Notes under the pieces: model-generated | Told to the model about the DNA's origin: nothing | Database searches by the model: none | What the model saw: only the letters and a program-made list of their open reading frames with translations | In this document: piece by piece, positions 15,080-21,078 of the stretch | Numbering within the stretch: position 1 is the stretch's first letter | Layout of the letters: each line of letters starts with the position of its first letter | Position numbers and translations under genes: made by a program | Source of the DNA: JAFGED01 sp964551295 | GTDB taxonomy: Bacteria; Chloroflexota; Anaerolineae; B4-G1 | Assembly: GCA_964551295.1 (NCBI GenBank) | Contig: CAZKDJ010000026.1 | Coordinates: 1 to 31,726 of the forward strand | Length of the DNA: 31,726 nt | Direction: 5' to 3'

Positions 15080-15454
15080 CTACTTGAGTTCGATGACCGC
15101 GCCGGCCTCTTCCAGGGTCTTCTTGGCGTCCTCGGCCGCGTCCTTGCTGACAGCCTCCATCGCCGTACTGGGAGCGCCGTCCACCAAGTCCTTGGCCTCC
15201 TTCAGGCCCAGGGCAGTGAGCTTGCGCACGGCCTTGATGACCTCGATCTTTTTGGGACCGATTTCCTTAATGATGACGTCAAACTCGGTTTGCTCCTCTT
15301 CCGGCTCGGCCGCAGCCGCCGCAGGCATCGCAGCCATCGCGACCGGCGCCGCCGCGCTGACGCCCAGCTTTTCCTCCAGCATCCCGACCAACTCGGATGC
15401 TTCCAGCAACGTGAGTTCACTGATTTGTTCAGCGATCTTTTCCAAATCTGCCAT
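15080..15454 (-). CDS. rplL: 50S ribosomal protein L7/L12
   Basis: Stalk protein of the large ribosomal subunit that recruits and stimulates translation GTPases. The 124-residue product shows the N-terminal dimerisation helices (EKIAEQISELTLLEASELV), an Ala-rich hinge near residues 34-50, and the globular C-terminal domain with TEFDVIIKEIGPKKIEVIKA, LGLKEAKDLVDGAP and a Leu-Lys end. AGGAGG lies just before the ATG. It is the last gene of the ribosomal cluster and is followed by a terminator, so rpoB and rpoC do not follow here as they do in many bacteria. Confidence 0.98.
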   Translation of the reverse strand: MADLEKIAEQISELTLLEASELVGMLEEKLGVSAAAPVAMAAMPAAAAAEPEEEQTEFDVIIKEIGPKKIEVIKAVRKLTALGLKEAKDLVDGAPSTAMEAVSKDAAEDAKKTLEEAGAVIELK

Positions 15455-15527
15455 TTTCTTTTCCTCCTGAATTGCACACGATTGTGTGTATGGTTGAGTT
15501 AATCATTCTACTATCCAGAAACCGATA

Positions 15528-16088
15528 CTATGCAGGCTCAACCGCCTGCTCCAACCCGCCGCTGGATTCCTGCAGCTTGTCTACATAGGCCTGCAAAACA
15601 TTGAGCACCTGTCGAACACCGCTAGCGACGACACCGGCCACCTGAGTGGCGGGCGCGTTGATGGCGCCAAGCACCTGGGCCAAGAGAACTTCGCGAGACG
15701 GAAGATCGGCGATAGCACGCACTTGATCCGCCGCAAGCACCGATGCCCCCAGCATGCCGCCCTTGATCTGCAGCGTCTCGAAATCCTTAGCCGCGTCTGT
15801 CAGCACCTTGGCCACCGGCGGCACCTCGTCGTAGCAGAAGCTGACGGCCGTCGGCCCGGTCAGCCACTCATCCGGCAGCGACAGATCGACCTCTTTCAAA
15901 GCTAACGCCAGCAGACGATTCTTGACCACCTGGAACCTACTATCGATAGGGCGCATCGCCTTTCTGATCTCGCTCACGTCATTCACGCTCAGGCCCCGAT
16001 AATCGGCGAGGATCAATCCTTTGCTTTGCTCAAGTTGCTCAACATATTCGGCGACGAGCTCGACTTTTTTCTGCTTTGAGCTTGCCAA
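15528..16088 (-). CDS. rplJ: 50S ribosomal protein L10
   Basis: Base of the ribosomal stalk that carries the L7/L12 dimers. The 186-residue protein has KKVELVAEYVEQLEQSKGLI, LADYRGLSVNDVSEIRKAMR, VVKNRLLALAL and LPSREVLLAQVLG, followed by the C-terminal helix that holds L7/L12. The start codon is TTG at 16088, supported by AAGGAGGT about nine bases upstream and by the usual N-terminus. An L10 leader with a terminator hairpin precedes it, so synthesis is probably autoregulated by the L10-L12 complex. Confidence 0.97.
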   Translation of the reverse strand: MASSKQKKVELVAEYVEQLEQSKGLILADYRGLSVNDVSEIRKAMRPIDSRFQVVKNRLLALALKEVDLSLPDEWLTGPTAVSFCYDEVPPVAKVLTDAAKDFETLQIKGGMLGASVLAADQVRAIADLPSREVLLAQVLGAINAPATQVAGVVASGVRQVLNVLQAYVDKLQESSGGLEQAVEPA

Positions 16089-16106
16089 TCCTACTCACCT
16101 CCTTCA

Positions 16107-16137
16107 ATAAAAAATCCTTGCGCCCACCGACGCAAGG
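16107..16137 (-). terminator. Attenuator hairpin at the end of the L10 leader
   Basis: On the minus strand, CCTTGCG (16137-16131), an 8-base loop, CGCAAGG (16122-16116), then ATTTTTTATT. This is a textbook intrinsic terminator placed about 20 bases before the rplJ start, just ahead of its ribosome site. It can only be an attenuator that upstream leader folding relieves or permits. Confidence 0.85.
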
Positions 16138-16286
16138 ACATCGCACAGTCATACCATTTGGGATGACACTGTCTTGCCTCGGCAGGCTAGATTAAGCGCT
16201 CCAGAACCTACAGGTTCCCGCGCGCCTGCTTTCTTCGGCGATGAATTGTTCAAACGCTCGAGAGAACGTTCTCCCTTGAGCGCGCT
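16138..16286 (-). promoter_or_regulatory. Ribosomal protein L10 leader region
   Basis: The 198-base rplA-rplJ spacer carries an L10-leader-like fold upstream of the attenuator. AGCAGGC pairs with GCCTGC across an arm that includes GGAACC and GGTTC, and is followed by the GCCTGCCGAGGC segment typical of L10 leaders. Just after the rplA stop an imperfect hairpin is present (CGCTC 16255-16259 with GAGCG 16278-16282, enclosing GAGAACGTTCTC). Binding of L10-L12 to this RNA to repress rplJ-rplL is established for the family and inferred here. Confidence 0.72.
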
Positions 16287-17006
16287 CTAGAGTGCAGGCT
16301 CCAACGCCTGAGCTTGCACCGGATCGACTTTGATCCCAGGCCCCATCGTTGAGGTCACCGTGATCTTGCGCATATATATGCCCTTGGCAGAGGCTGGCCT
16401 GGCCTTTTCGATCACATCCACCACGGCTGTGAAATTGTCCATCAGCTTCTCGACCGAGAAGCTGACCTTGCCGATAGGTATATGCAGATTGGAGGTTTTG
16501 TCCAAACGATACTCCACGCGACCAGCCTTGGCCTCCTCAATCAGGCGCGGCAGATCCTCCTCCGGCGCCACCGTCCCGGCCTTGGGGTTGGGCATCAGTC
16601 CGCGCGGACCCAACACTCGCCCCAACCGTCCTACCCGGCCCATCATCTCCGGCACGGCAATGGCGACGTCAAAATCCGTCCAGCCGTCCTGGATCTTTTG
16701 GATCATCTCGTCGTCAGAAGCCACGTAATCGGCGCCAGCCTCGCGCGCGATCTTTTCCCCCTCACCAGCGGCAAAGACCAGCACACACACCTCTTTACCC
16801 AGACCCTGGGGCAACAACACCGACCCACGCACCTGCTGGTCAGACTGTCGAGGATCAACCCCCAGCCGGAGGTGCACGTCAACAGTCGCATCGAACTTGG
16901 TGTAACTAGTCTCTTTGACCAGATCCAGCGCCTCCCGCGGTTCATAGAGCCGCTCGCGATCCACTTTTTCCAACGCTTCGCGATACTTTCTTCCTCGATT
17001 CGACAT
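16287..17006 (-). CDS. rplA: 50S ribosomal protein L1
   Basis: L1-stalk protein that helps release deacylated tRNA. About 239 residues, with SNRGRKYREALEKVD, YEPREALDLVKETSYTKFDA, VDVHLRLGVDPRQSDQQVRG, VLGPRGLMPNPKAGTV and the C-terminal KGIYMRKITVTSTMGPGIKVD, all standard. The ATG at 17006 is chosen because GGGAGG (17016-17011) overlaps the more upstream ATG at 17018 and is correctly spaced for 17006. It follows rplK in the usual order. Confidence 0.98.
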   Translation of the reverse strand: MSNRGRKYREALEKVDRERLYEPREALDLVKETSYTKFDATVDVHLRLGVDPRQSDQQVRGSVLLPQGLGKEVCVLVFAAGEGEKIAREAGADYVASDDEMIQKIQDGWTDFDVAIAVPEMMGRVGRLGRVLGPRGLMPNPKAGTVAPEEDLPRLIEEAKAGRVEYRLDKTSNLHIPIGKVSFSVEKLMDNFTAVVDVIEKARPASAKGIYMRKITVTSTMGPGIKVDPVQAQALEPAL

Positions 17007-17102
17007 CATTCCTCCCATGTGGTTCGAGCGGGCCAGAATTCCTACTGGAACTTTGACCCTCCCACGAACTCATCACCAACCTAGGCCGGCAAATAAAGTC
17101 AC

Positions 17103-17525
17103 CTAGTCGGCGATGGTAATCCCCATACTCCGTGCTGTGCCCTCGATCGTCCGCATCGCGCCTTCCAAATCGACGGCGTTCAGGTCCTTCATCTTGAGAT
17201 TGGCGATCTCTTCCAACTGGGCACGGGTGATACGCCCCACCTTCTCCCGGTTGGGCTCGCCCGACCCGCGCTCCACACCGGCTGCTTTGCGCAACAAATC
17301 GGGCGCGGGCGGCGTCTTGAGCACAAACTTGAACGATCCATCATGATAGATCATGATCTCAGCGGGGATGATGTTCCCCATCTGGCTGGACGTGCGGGCG
17401 TTATACTCCTTGCAGAACTGCATCAGGTTGATACCGTGCTGCGCCAGCGCTGGCCCCACCGGGGGAGCCGGGTTCGCCTTCCCCGCTTCGATCTGCAATT
17501 TGACGACTGCCTTGACCTTCTTCAT
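17103..17525 (-). CDS. rplK: 50S ribosomal protein L11
   Basis: GTPase-centre protein of the large subunit that binds 23S rRNA and contacts elongation factors. The 140-residue product shows KLQIEAGKANPAPPVGPALAQHGINLMQFCKEYN, the linker near residue 70, and the RNA-binding C-terminal domain with VGRITRAQLEEIANLKM and GTARSMGITI. A GGTGGAGG site precedes the ATG, and it lies 45 bases after nusG. Nothing unusual. Confidence 0.98.
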   Translation of the reverse strand: MKKVKAVVKLQIEAGKANPAPPVGPALAQHGINLMQFCKEYNARTSSQMGNIIPAEIMIYHDGSFKFVLKTPPAPDLLRKAAGVERGSGEPNREKVGRITRAQLEEIANLKMKDLNAVDLEGAMRTIEGTARSMGITIAD

Positions 17526-17570
17526 ATTCCTCCACCCCGAATGTAAGTGAGGTCACAAACGCGCCCCACG

Positions 17571-18558
17571 CTAGGTTTTCTCTACCTGCAGGAAATCCAA
17601 CTCGACCGGCGTCTCGCGCCCAAAGAACGAGACCAACACACGCACCTTGGCCCGCTCCATATTGATTTCGTCGACCACGCCTATAAACTCGTTAAAGGGC
17701 CCATCAATGATGCGCACTTTTTGGCCGGGTCGGAAGGTGACCTTGATCTTGGGCGCCTCCGCCTCCATGCGCTTCATGATGCCCTGTACTTCTTCAGGAC
17801 GCAGCGGCGTCGGCTCGTTGCCCATGCCCACGAAACCGGTCACCCCAGGTGTGTTGCGCACTACGTACCACGAATCGTCATTCAGGAGCATCTGCACCAG
17901 GATGTAGCCGGGGAAAACGCGGCGCTCGACAACGCGGCGCTTTCCGTCGCGCACCTCGATCTCGTCCTCGGTCGGAACCACGACCTGAAAGATCTGATCC
18001 TGCATCTGCATCGTCTCAATGCGCTGCTCCAGGTTATGCTTGACCTTGGCCTCGTAACCCGAATAACAGTGGATAACGTACCAAGCCCGACCGTCGTCAG
18101 GTATTTCGACCTCGACGGGCTCAGCTTCAGCTTCGACTTCCTCGTCCGCAGCCTCTTCGGGCGCTTCCTCAGTGCCGGCAGNNNNNNNNNNNNNNNNNNN
18201 NNNNNNNNNNNNNNNNNNNNNNNNNNNNNNNNNNNNNNNNNNNNNNNNNNNNNNNNNNNNNNNNNNNNNNNNNNNNNNNNNCCGCTTCAGCCTCAGCCGC
18301 CTGCGGCTCCTCGTCAACCTGAGCCGCCTCAGCTTCGACTTCCTCGTCCGCAGCCTCTTCGGGCGCTTCCTCAGTGCCGGCAGCCGCTTCATCGACGACC
18401 GCTTCAGCCTCAGCCGCCTGCGGCTCCTCGTCAACCTGAGCCGCCTCAGCTTCAACCGCTGCATCCATGGTCTCTTCGGGTGCTTCCTCGGCGTCGATAA
18501 CCGCCTCAGCCTCGGGCGCCTGCGGCTCCTCGACCACCACGACCTCTTCAGCGCACAT
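17571..18558 (-). CDS. nusG: NusG with a long acidic tandem-repeat N-terminal extension
   Basis: Transcription elongation and termination factor that binds RNA polymerase and couples to Rho or ribosomal protein S10. The core is typical: NGN domain from GRAWYVIHCYSGYEAKVKHNL through RRVFPGYILVQMLL and NTPGVTGFVG, and a KOW domain with FRPGQKVRIIDGPFNEFIGVVDEIN. Ahead of it lies an acidic, low-complexity extension of more than 100 residues starting at MCAEEVVVVEEPQ (ATG 18558, AGGTG ribosome site). It contains a 39-residue repeat rich in Glu, Ala and Asp. Exact length is unknown because a 100-N gap falls in the repeat and the frames on either side differ on paper. The flanking repeat phase indicates a true gap of 0, or 15 plus a multiple of 117 bases, any of which keeps one reading frame. 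Confidence 0.9.
18124..18444 (-). repeat. 117-bp tandem repeat encoding the acidic NusG extension
   Basis: A 39-residue unit (AAQVDEEPQAAEAEA, then VVDEA, then AGTEEAPEEAADEEVEAE) is complete at 18444-18328. It starts again at 18327, runs into the N gap, and its C-terminal half reappears at 18181 downwards. Copy number is unknown. Confidence 0.85.
18182..18281. other. Assembly gap (100 N) inside the nusG repeat
   Basis: Exactly 100 N, a placeholder length. It sits within the 117-bp tandem repeat, and the flanks fit the repeat with 15 bases missing or with 15 plus whole units. Confidence 0.95.
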
Positions 18559-18575
18559 CTCTACACCTGCCTAAC

Positions 18576-18869
18576 CTAATGCGCCCCCCGCAGACTCACC
18601 ACCACGAGGGTCGCAATACTCCCAACTACGGCGACAATCGCAAAAACGATAGCCACGACGCTACCGCCGACGAGACCACCCAGCCACCAGGAAAACACCG
18701 TGTCCAACAATCCCAAGAAAAGGGCCATAGAGATCGTGACCGCCAAGACGATCTTGGTCAAACTCCACGCCTCCTGGCGCGTGGGCCAGCGTACCTTGCG
18801 CAGTTCCGCGCGCGTGTCGCGCAGATAGCGTATGACGGCATTCTCACCTTTTGATTTTTTCTTTGCCAC
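18576..18869 (-). CDS. secE: Preprotein translocase subunit SecE, with an extra C-terminal helix
   Basis: Essential SecYEG subunit. The 97-residue protein has the conserved amphipathic segment RYLRDTRAELRKVRWPTRQEAWSLT, followed by the single conserved membrane helix (IVLAVTISMALFLGLLDTVFSWW). A second hydrophobic segment (VVAIVFAIVAVVGSIATLVVV) follows, which makes the protein longer than the usual one-helix SecE of about 60-65 residues. The start is GTG at 18869 behind GGGAG. Position between tRNA-Trp and nusG is the classic arrangement. The gap to nusG is 17 bases. Confidence 0.95.
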   Translation of the reverse strand: MAKKKSKGENAVIRYLRDTRAELRKVRWPTRQEAWSLTKIVLAVTISMALFLGLLDTVFSWWLGGLVGGSVVAIVFAIVAVVGSIATLVVVSLRGAH

Positions 18870-18936
18870 GTCTAGCGTCTCCCTGTGATAAACGGCACGG
18901 ACAATAACGCAACCTAACAGCTGTCCGCCTACACTT

Positions 18937-18969
18937 CAAGACACCGCCTAAACGCACGGCGGTGTCTTG
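18937..18969. repeat. 12-bp perfect inverted repeat between tRNA-Trp and secE
   Basis: CAAGACACCGCC (18937-18948) and GGCGGTGTCTTG (18958-18969) around nine bases. As RNA on the minus strand it would form a very stable hairpin 10 bases after the tRNA 3' end, but no U tract follows. It may mark an RNA-processing site or a weak terminator. Confidence 0.75.
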
Positions 18970-18979
18970 ACACCTTAGG

Positions 18980-19053
18980 CAGGCGAGGCAGGAATTGAAC
19001 CCGCAACCTACGGTTTTGGAGACCGTTGCTCTGCCAAATTGAGCTACTCGCCT
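18980..19053 (-). tRNA. tRNA-Trp (CCA)
   Basis: A full cloverleaf on the minus strand. Acceptor strands AGGCGAG and CTCGCCT pair, with G as discriminator. The anticodon arm ACGGTCTCCAAAACCGT gives anticodon CCA, and the T arm holds GGTTCAATTCC. The 3' CCA tail is not encoded. It lies 7 bases after the rpmG stop, within the tRNA-Thr to secE transcript. Confidence 0.96.
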
Positions 19054-19060
19054 ACGTCTC

Positions 19061-19225
19061 CTACTTGGTCTCGCGGTGCATCGTATGCGTACGACAACGC
19101 GGACAGTACTTGTTCATCTCAAGACGGTTCGGGTCGTTACGCCGATTTTTCTGAGTTGTATAATTATGCTCCCTGCACTCGGTGCAAGCGAGCGTGACCA
19201 CCGTGCGAATTGCCTTCTTTGCCAT
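19061..19225 (-). CDS. rpmG: 50S ribosomal protein L33
   Basis: A 54-residue ribosomal protein lying between the two tRNA genes. The sequence begins MAKKAIRTVVTLACTEC, has the family segment NYTTQKNRRNDPNRLEMNKY and ends HTMHRETK. Two Cys pairs (Cys14/Cys17 and Cys41/Cys44) make it the zinc-binding form of L33. The ATG at 19225 follows AAGGTGAT. tRNA-Thr, rpmG, tRNA-Trp and secE in this order is a common bacterial arrangement. Confidence 0.97.
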   Translation of the reverse strand: MAKKAIRTVVTLACTECREHNYTTQKNRRNDPNRLEMNKYCPRCRTHTMHRETK

Positions 19226-19253
19226 TATATCACCTTAATACACAGATTACCAG

Positions 19254-19326
19254 AGCCCACGATGGGATTTGAACCCATGGCCACACCCTTACCAAGGGTG
19301 TGCTCTACCGACTGAGCTACGTGGGC
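19254..19326 (-). tRNA. tRNA-Thr (GGT)
   Basis: Minus-strand cloverleaf with acceptor GCCCACG and CGTGGGC, anticodon arm CACCCTTGGTAAGGGTG giving GGT, and T arm GGTTCAAATCC. The 3' CCA is not encoded. It is the first gene of the transcript that continues through rpmG, tRNA-Trp, secE and nusG. Confidence 0.96.
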
Positions 19327-19366
19327 ACGCTTGGACTGCAGCCAGAACGCCCACCGGCAGCGCCCA

Positions 19367-19394
19367 ATTTTACCTCATTTCTCCGTCGTGTCAA
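19367..19394 (-). promoter_or_regulatory. Promoter of the tRNA-Thr to rplL transcription unit
   Basis: On the minus strand, a perfect TTGACA (19394-19389), 16 bases, TAAAAT (19372-19367). The predicted start is about 34 bases before the tRNA. The -35 box contains the TGA stop codon of the upstream DUF6062-like gene, so the two functions share bases. Confidence 0.82.
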
Positions 19395-20176
19395 CCCGGG
19401 TCAACCTGGGGCGAATCTTGTTCCGGTCGCCGAAAGCTCCACACAGCTCCCTTGTCGCGCCGATCCTTGCCATCGGGACGGGCGCCGACCAGGGCCGCGA
19501 TGCCCCGCAGCCAAGCGCCGGCCTCGTCCCCCCAGGATTCGTCCAGATGGCGGTAGTCGCTCTTGCGAATGGATTCATCCAACTGAGCGACCAACCGTTC
19601 CCAAGCCGCTCGCTGTGCGCTCACCAGGGCATCGTAGGCCGCCTGCTTACGCACCCGCGCCAGCGCCTGGCGAAAGTGCAGCAGGCACAGCCCCTCGGAT
19701 GCCTCGTAGTCAGCCCACAAGCTGTCCTCGCCCGTCAGGTTATGCAGCAGCGTGTCCAGGTAGATGGCCTCCATCTTGTCAGCCCACACGCAGGCCGGGC
19801 ACGGCGACTTGGGATCGAGATCGGCGACCAGTTTCGCCGTGGCGGCTGAAGGGGTCTTTGAATCCACAGTCTCTTGCACGCGTCGCAGAGAGAGAAGAGG
19901 ATTTGCCTGAAAATCAGCAGCCTCCATGATTTTGAGCAAGTTCTGCAGCACGTCGCGCGCGATGATGGCAACTCCCACCGACGCGGTAGCGCGGGCCAGC
20001 GCCCAGCCGTGCTCATAACAAAAGCCGCGCGCCCGTCGTATCTCGCGCCGCCTGGCAGGATCGTTCACGCTCTCCCACAGCAGCGTGTCCAGAAACCCAT
20101 CCGCCGCGCGAGTCTTCAAGCGGCACAACGCGCAGCCAGGCTCGGCCAACGCATCGCGCAGCTCGAAGAAACTCAT
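19391..20176 (-). CDS. DUF6062-like protein with paired cysteines
   Basis: A roughly 261-residue protein of unknown function that resembles the DUF6062 family (recalled, not searched). The layout suggests two similar halves. Each has a CxxC motif (EPGCALCRL early, SPCPACVWADK in the middle) followed later by a helix with a Cys and His (RGFCYEHGWALARA, EGLCLLHFRQALARV). This regular Cys/His pattern suggests binding of metal or a cofactor in each half, which is inference. The C-terminal tail is charged. The ATG at 20176 follows GAGGGG, and the ATG at 20197 is an in-frame alternative. It is transcribed divergently from the Fe-S regulator at 20437. Confidence 0.72.
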   Translation of the reverse strand: MSFFELRDALAEPGCALCRLKTRAADGFLDTLLWESVNDPARRREIRRARGFCYEHGWALARATASVGVAIIARDVLQNLLKIMEAADFQANPLLSLRRVQETVDSKTPSAATAKLVADLDPKSPCPACVWADKMEAIYLDTLLHNLTGEDSLWADYEASEGLCLLHFRQALARVRKQAAYDALVSAQRAAWERLVAQLDESIRKSDYRHLDESWGDEAGAWLRGIAALVGARPDGKDRRDKGAVWSFRRPEQDSPQVDPG

Positions 20177-20217
20177 CGCCCCCTCACGTCTTTTCATGCC
20201 ATCTCTACCTGCCGCCG

Positions 20218-20246
20218 ATTATAGCACCGAGCCACGAGCCAGTCAA
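20218..20246 (-). promoter_or_regulatory. Promoter of the DUF6062-like gene
   Basis: On the minus strand, TTGACT (20246-20241), 17 bases, TATAAT (20223-20218). The expected start near 20211 lies 14 bases before the ATG at 20197. Confidence 0.78.
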
Positions 20247-20283
20247 TGCAAAGTAGCCAAGGGATTCCTACAAGCGCAATGCC

Positions 20284-20315
20284 CAAATTATAATGATGAT
20301 AATTTGACAAATTAC
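20284..20315 (+). promoter_or_regulatory. Candidate operator with three half-sites
   Basis: CAAATTAT (20284-20291), seven bases, then its exact inverse ATAATTTG (20299-20306), then a third copy in direct orientation, CAAATTAC (20308-20315). The array overlaps the TTGACA -35 box of the regulator gene. A dimeric regulator, most simply the SufR-like product itself, could bind here and block polymerase. Binding is inferred from symmetry and position. Confidence 0.7.
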
Positions 20316-20332
20316 AGTGCCCGTGCTAGAAT
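20304..20332 (+). promoter_or_regulatory. Promoter of the SufR-like regulator and radical SAM unit
   Basis: Perfect TTGACA (20304-20309), 17 bases, TAGAAT (20327-20332). The leader of about 98 bases contains a 7-bp hairpin, AAAGCTC (20390-20396) with GAGCTTT (20400-20406). Confidence 0.82.
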
Positions 20333-20436
20333 TCGCCCGGCTTTCAGTAACCGTGAACCTTTCAGAAAGCCCAAGCGGCAAATCAGCCAAAAGCTCCCTG
20401 AGCTTTCGGAAAGGCAGTTGACGACAGGAGCCAAAC

Positions 20437-21060
20437 TTGCAATCCACCCGCGAGCACATTTTGAATATATTGAAGGAGCGTGGCCAAGCCACGGTCGATG
20501 ATCTGAGCCAAGAGCTAGGTTTGACCGCCGTCACCGTGCGCCATCACCTCGATATCCTACGTGGAGAAGGGCTGATCGCCAGCCCGCTCATTCGCCGCCG
20601 TAAGACACCCGGCCGTCCCCAATACGTGTACACCTTGGCCGACAAAGCCGCTTCGTTTTTCCCCAAACGATACAGGCAGTTAACCAACCTGATTCTCGAC
20701 GAGCTGCGCTCCTACCTTTCGCCCGCCGAGATGGATCAACTGATGAAAAATATCGGCGCACGCATCGCCAGCCAAGCCGACCTGCCAGAAGAGAATGGAT
20801 TCGAAACCAGACTCATTGCCGTCACCGACTTTTTGAATGAACTGGGATATATGGCGCGGTGGGAACGGCGAGATAACGGCGATTATGCGCTCCACGTCGC
20901 CAACTGCCCCTACGAAGCAGTGTCCCACCAGGACCACCAGGTCTGCACGATCGATATGACGCTGCTGACTCACCTCTTGGGCACCTCACCTCAACGTATC
21001 TCTTGGTCAGCCCAAGGCGATCAGGATTGCTGCTACCTGATCCATCCCACCGACAAGTAA
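20437..21060 (+). CDS. SufR-like winged-helix regulator, probable Fe-S sensor
   Basis: A 207-residue transcription factor. The N-terminal winged helix-turn-helix (residues about 3-70) has ATVDDLSQELGLTAVTVRHHL followed by the wing RRRKTPGRPQYVYTL. The C-terminal domain carries Cys157, Cys170 and Cys198 (with Cys199 adjacent), which gives the spacing C-x12-C-x27-C known for the [4Fe-4S] cluster of SufR repressors. Iron-sulfur sensing is therefore likely but inferred. The start is TTG at 20437 with AGGAG at 20425-20429. Its promoter carries an inverted-repeat operator, which suggests autoregulation. No suf genes lie in the window; the co-transcribed neighbour, 18 bases downstream, is a radical SAM protein that itself needs an Fe-S cluster. 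Confidence 0.88.
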   Translation: MQSTREHILNILKERGQATVDDLSQELGLTAVTVRHHLDILRGEGLIASPLIRRRKTPGRPQYVYTLADKAASFFPKRYRQLTNLILDELRSYLSPAEMDQLMKNIGARIASQADLPEENGFETRLIAVTDFLNELGYMARWERRDNGDYALHVANCPYEAVSHQDHQVCTIDMTLLTHLLGTSPQRISWSAQGDQDCCYLIHPTDK

Positions 21061-21078
21061 TCCCCACCGGAGCAAGAT

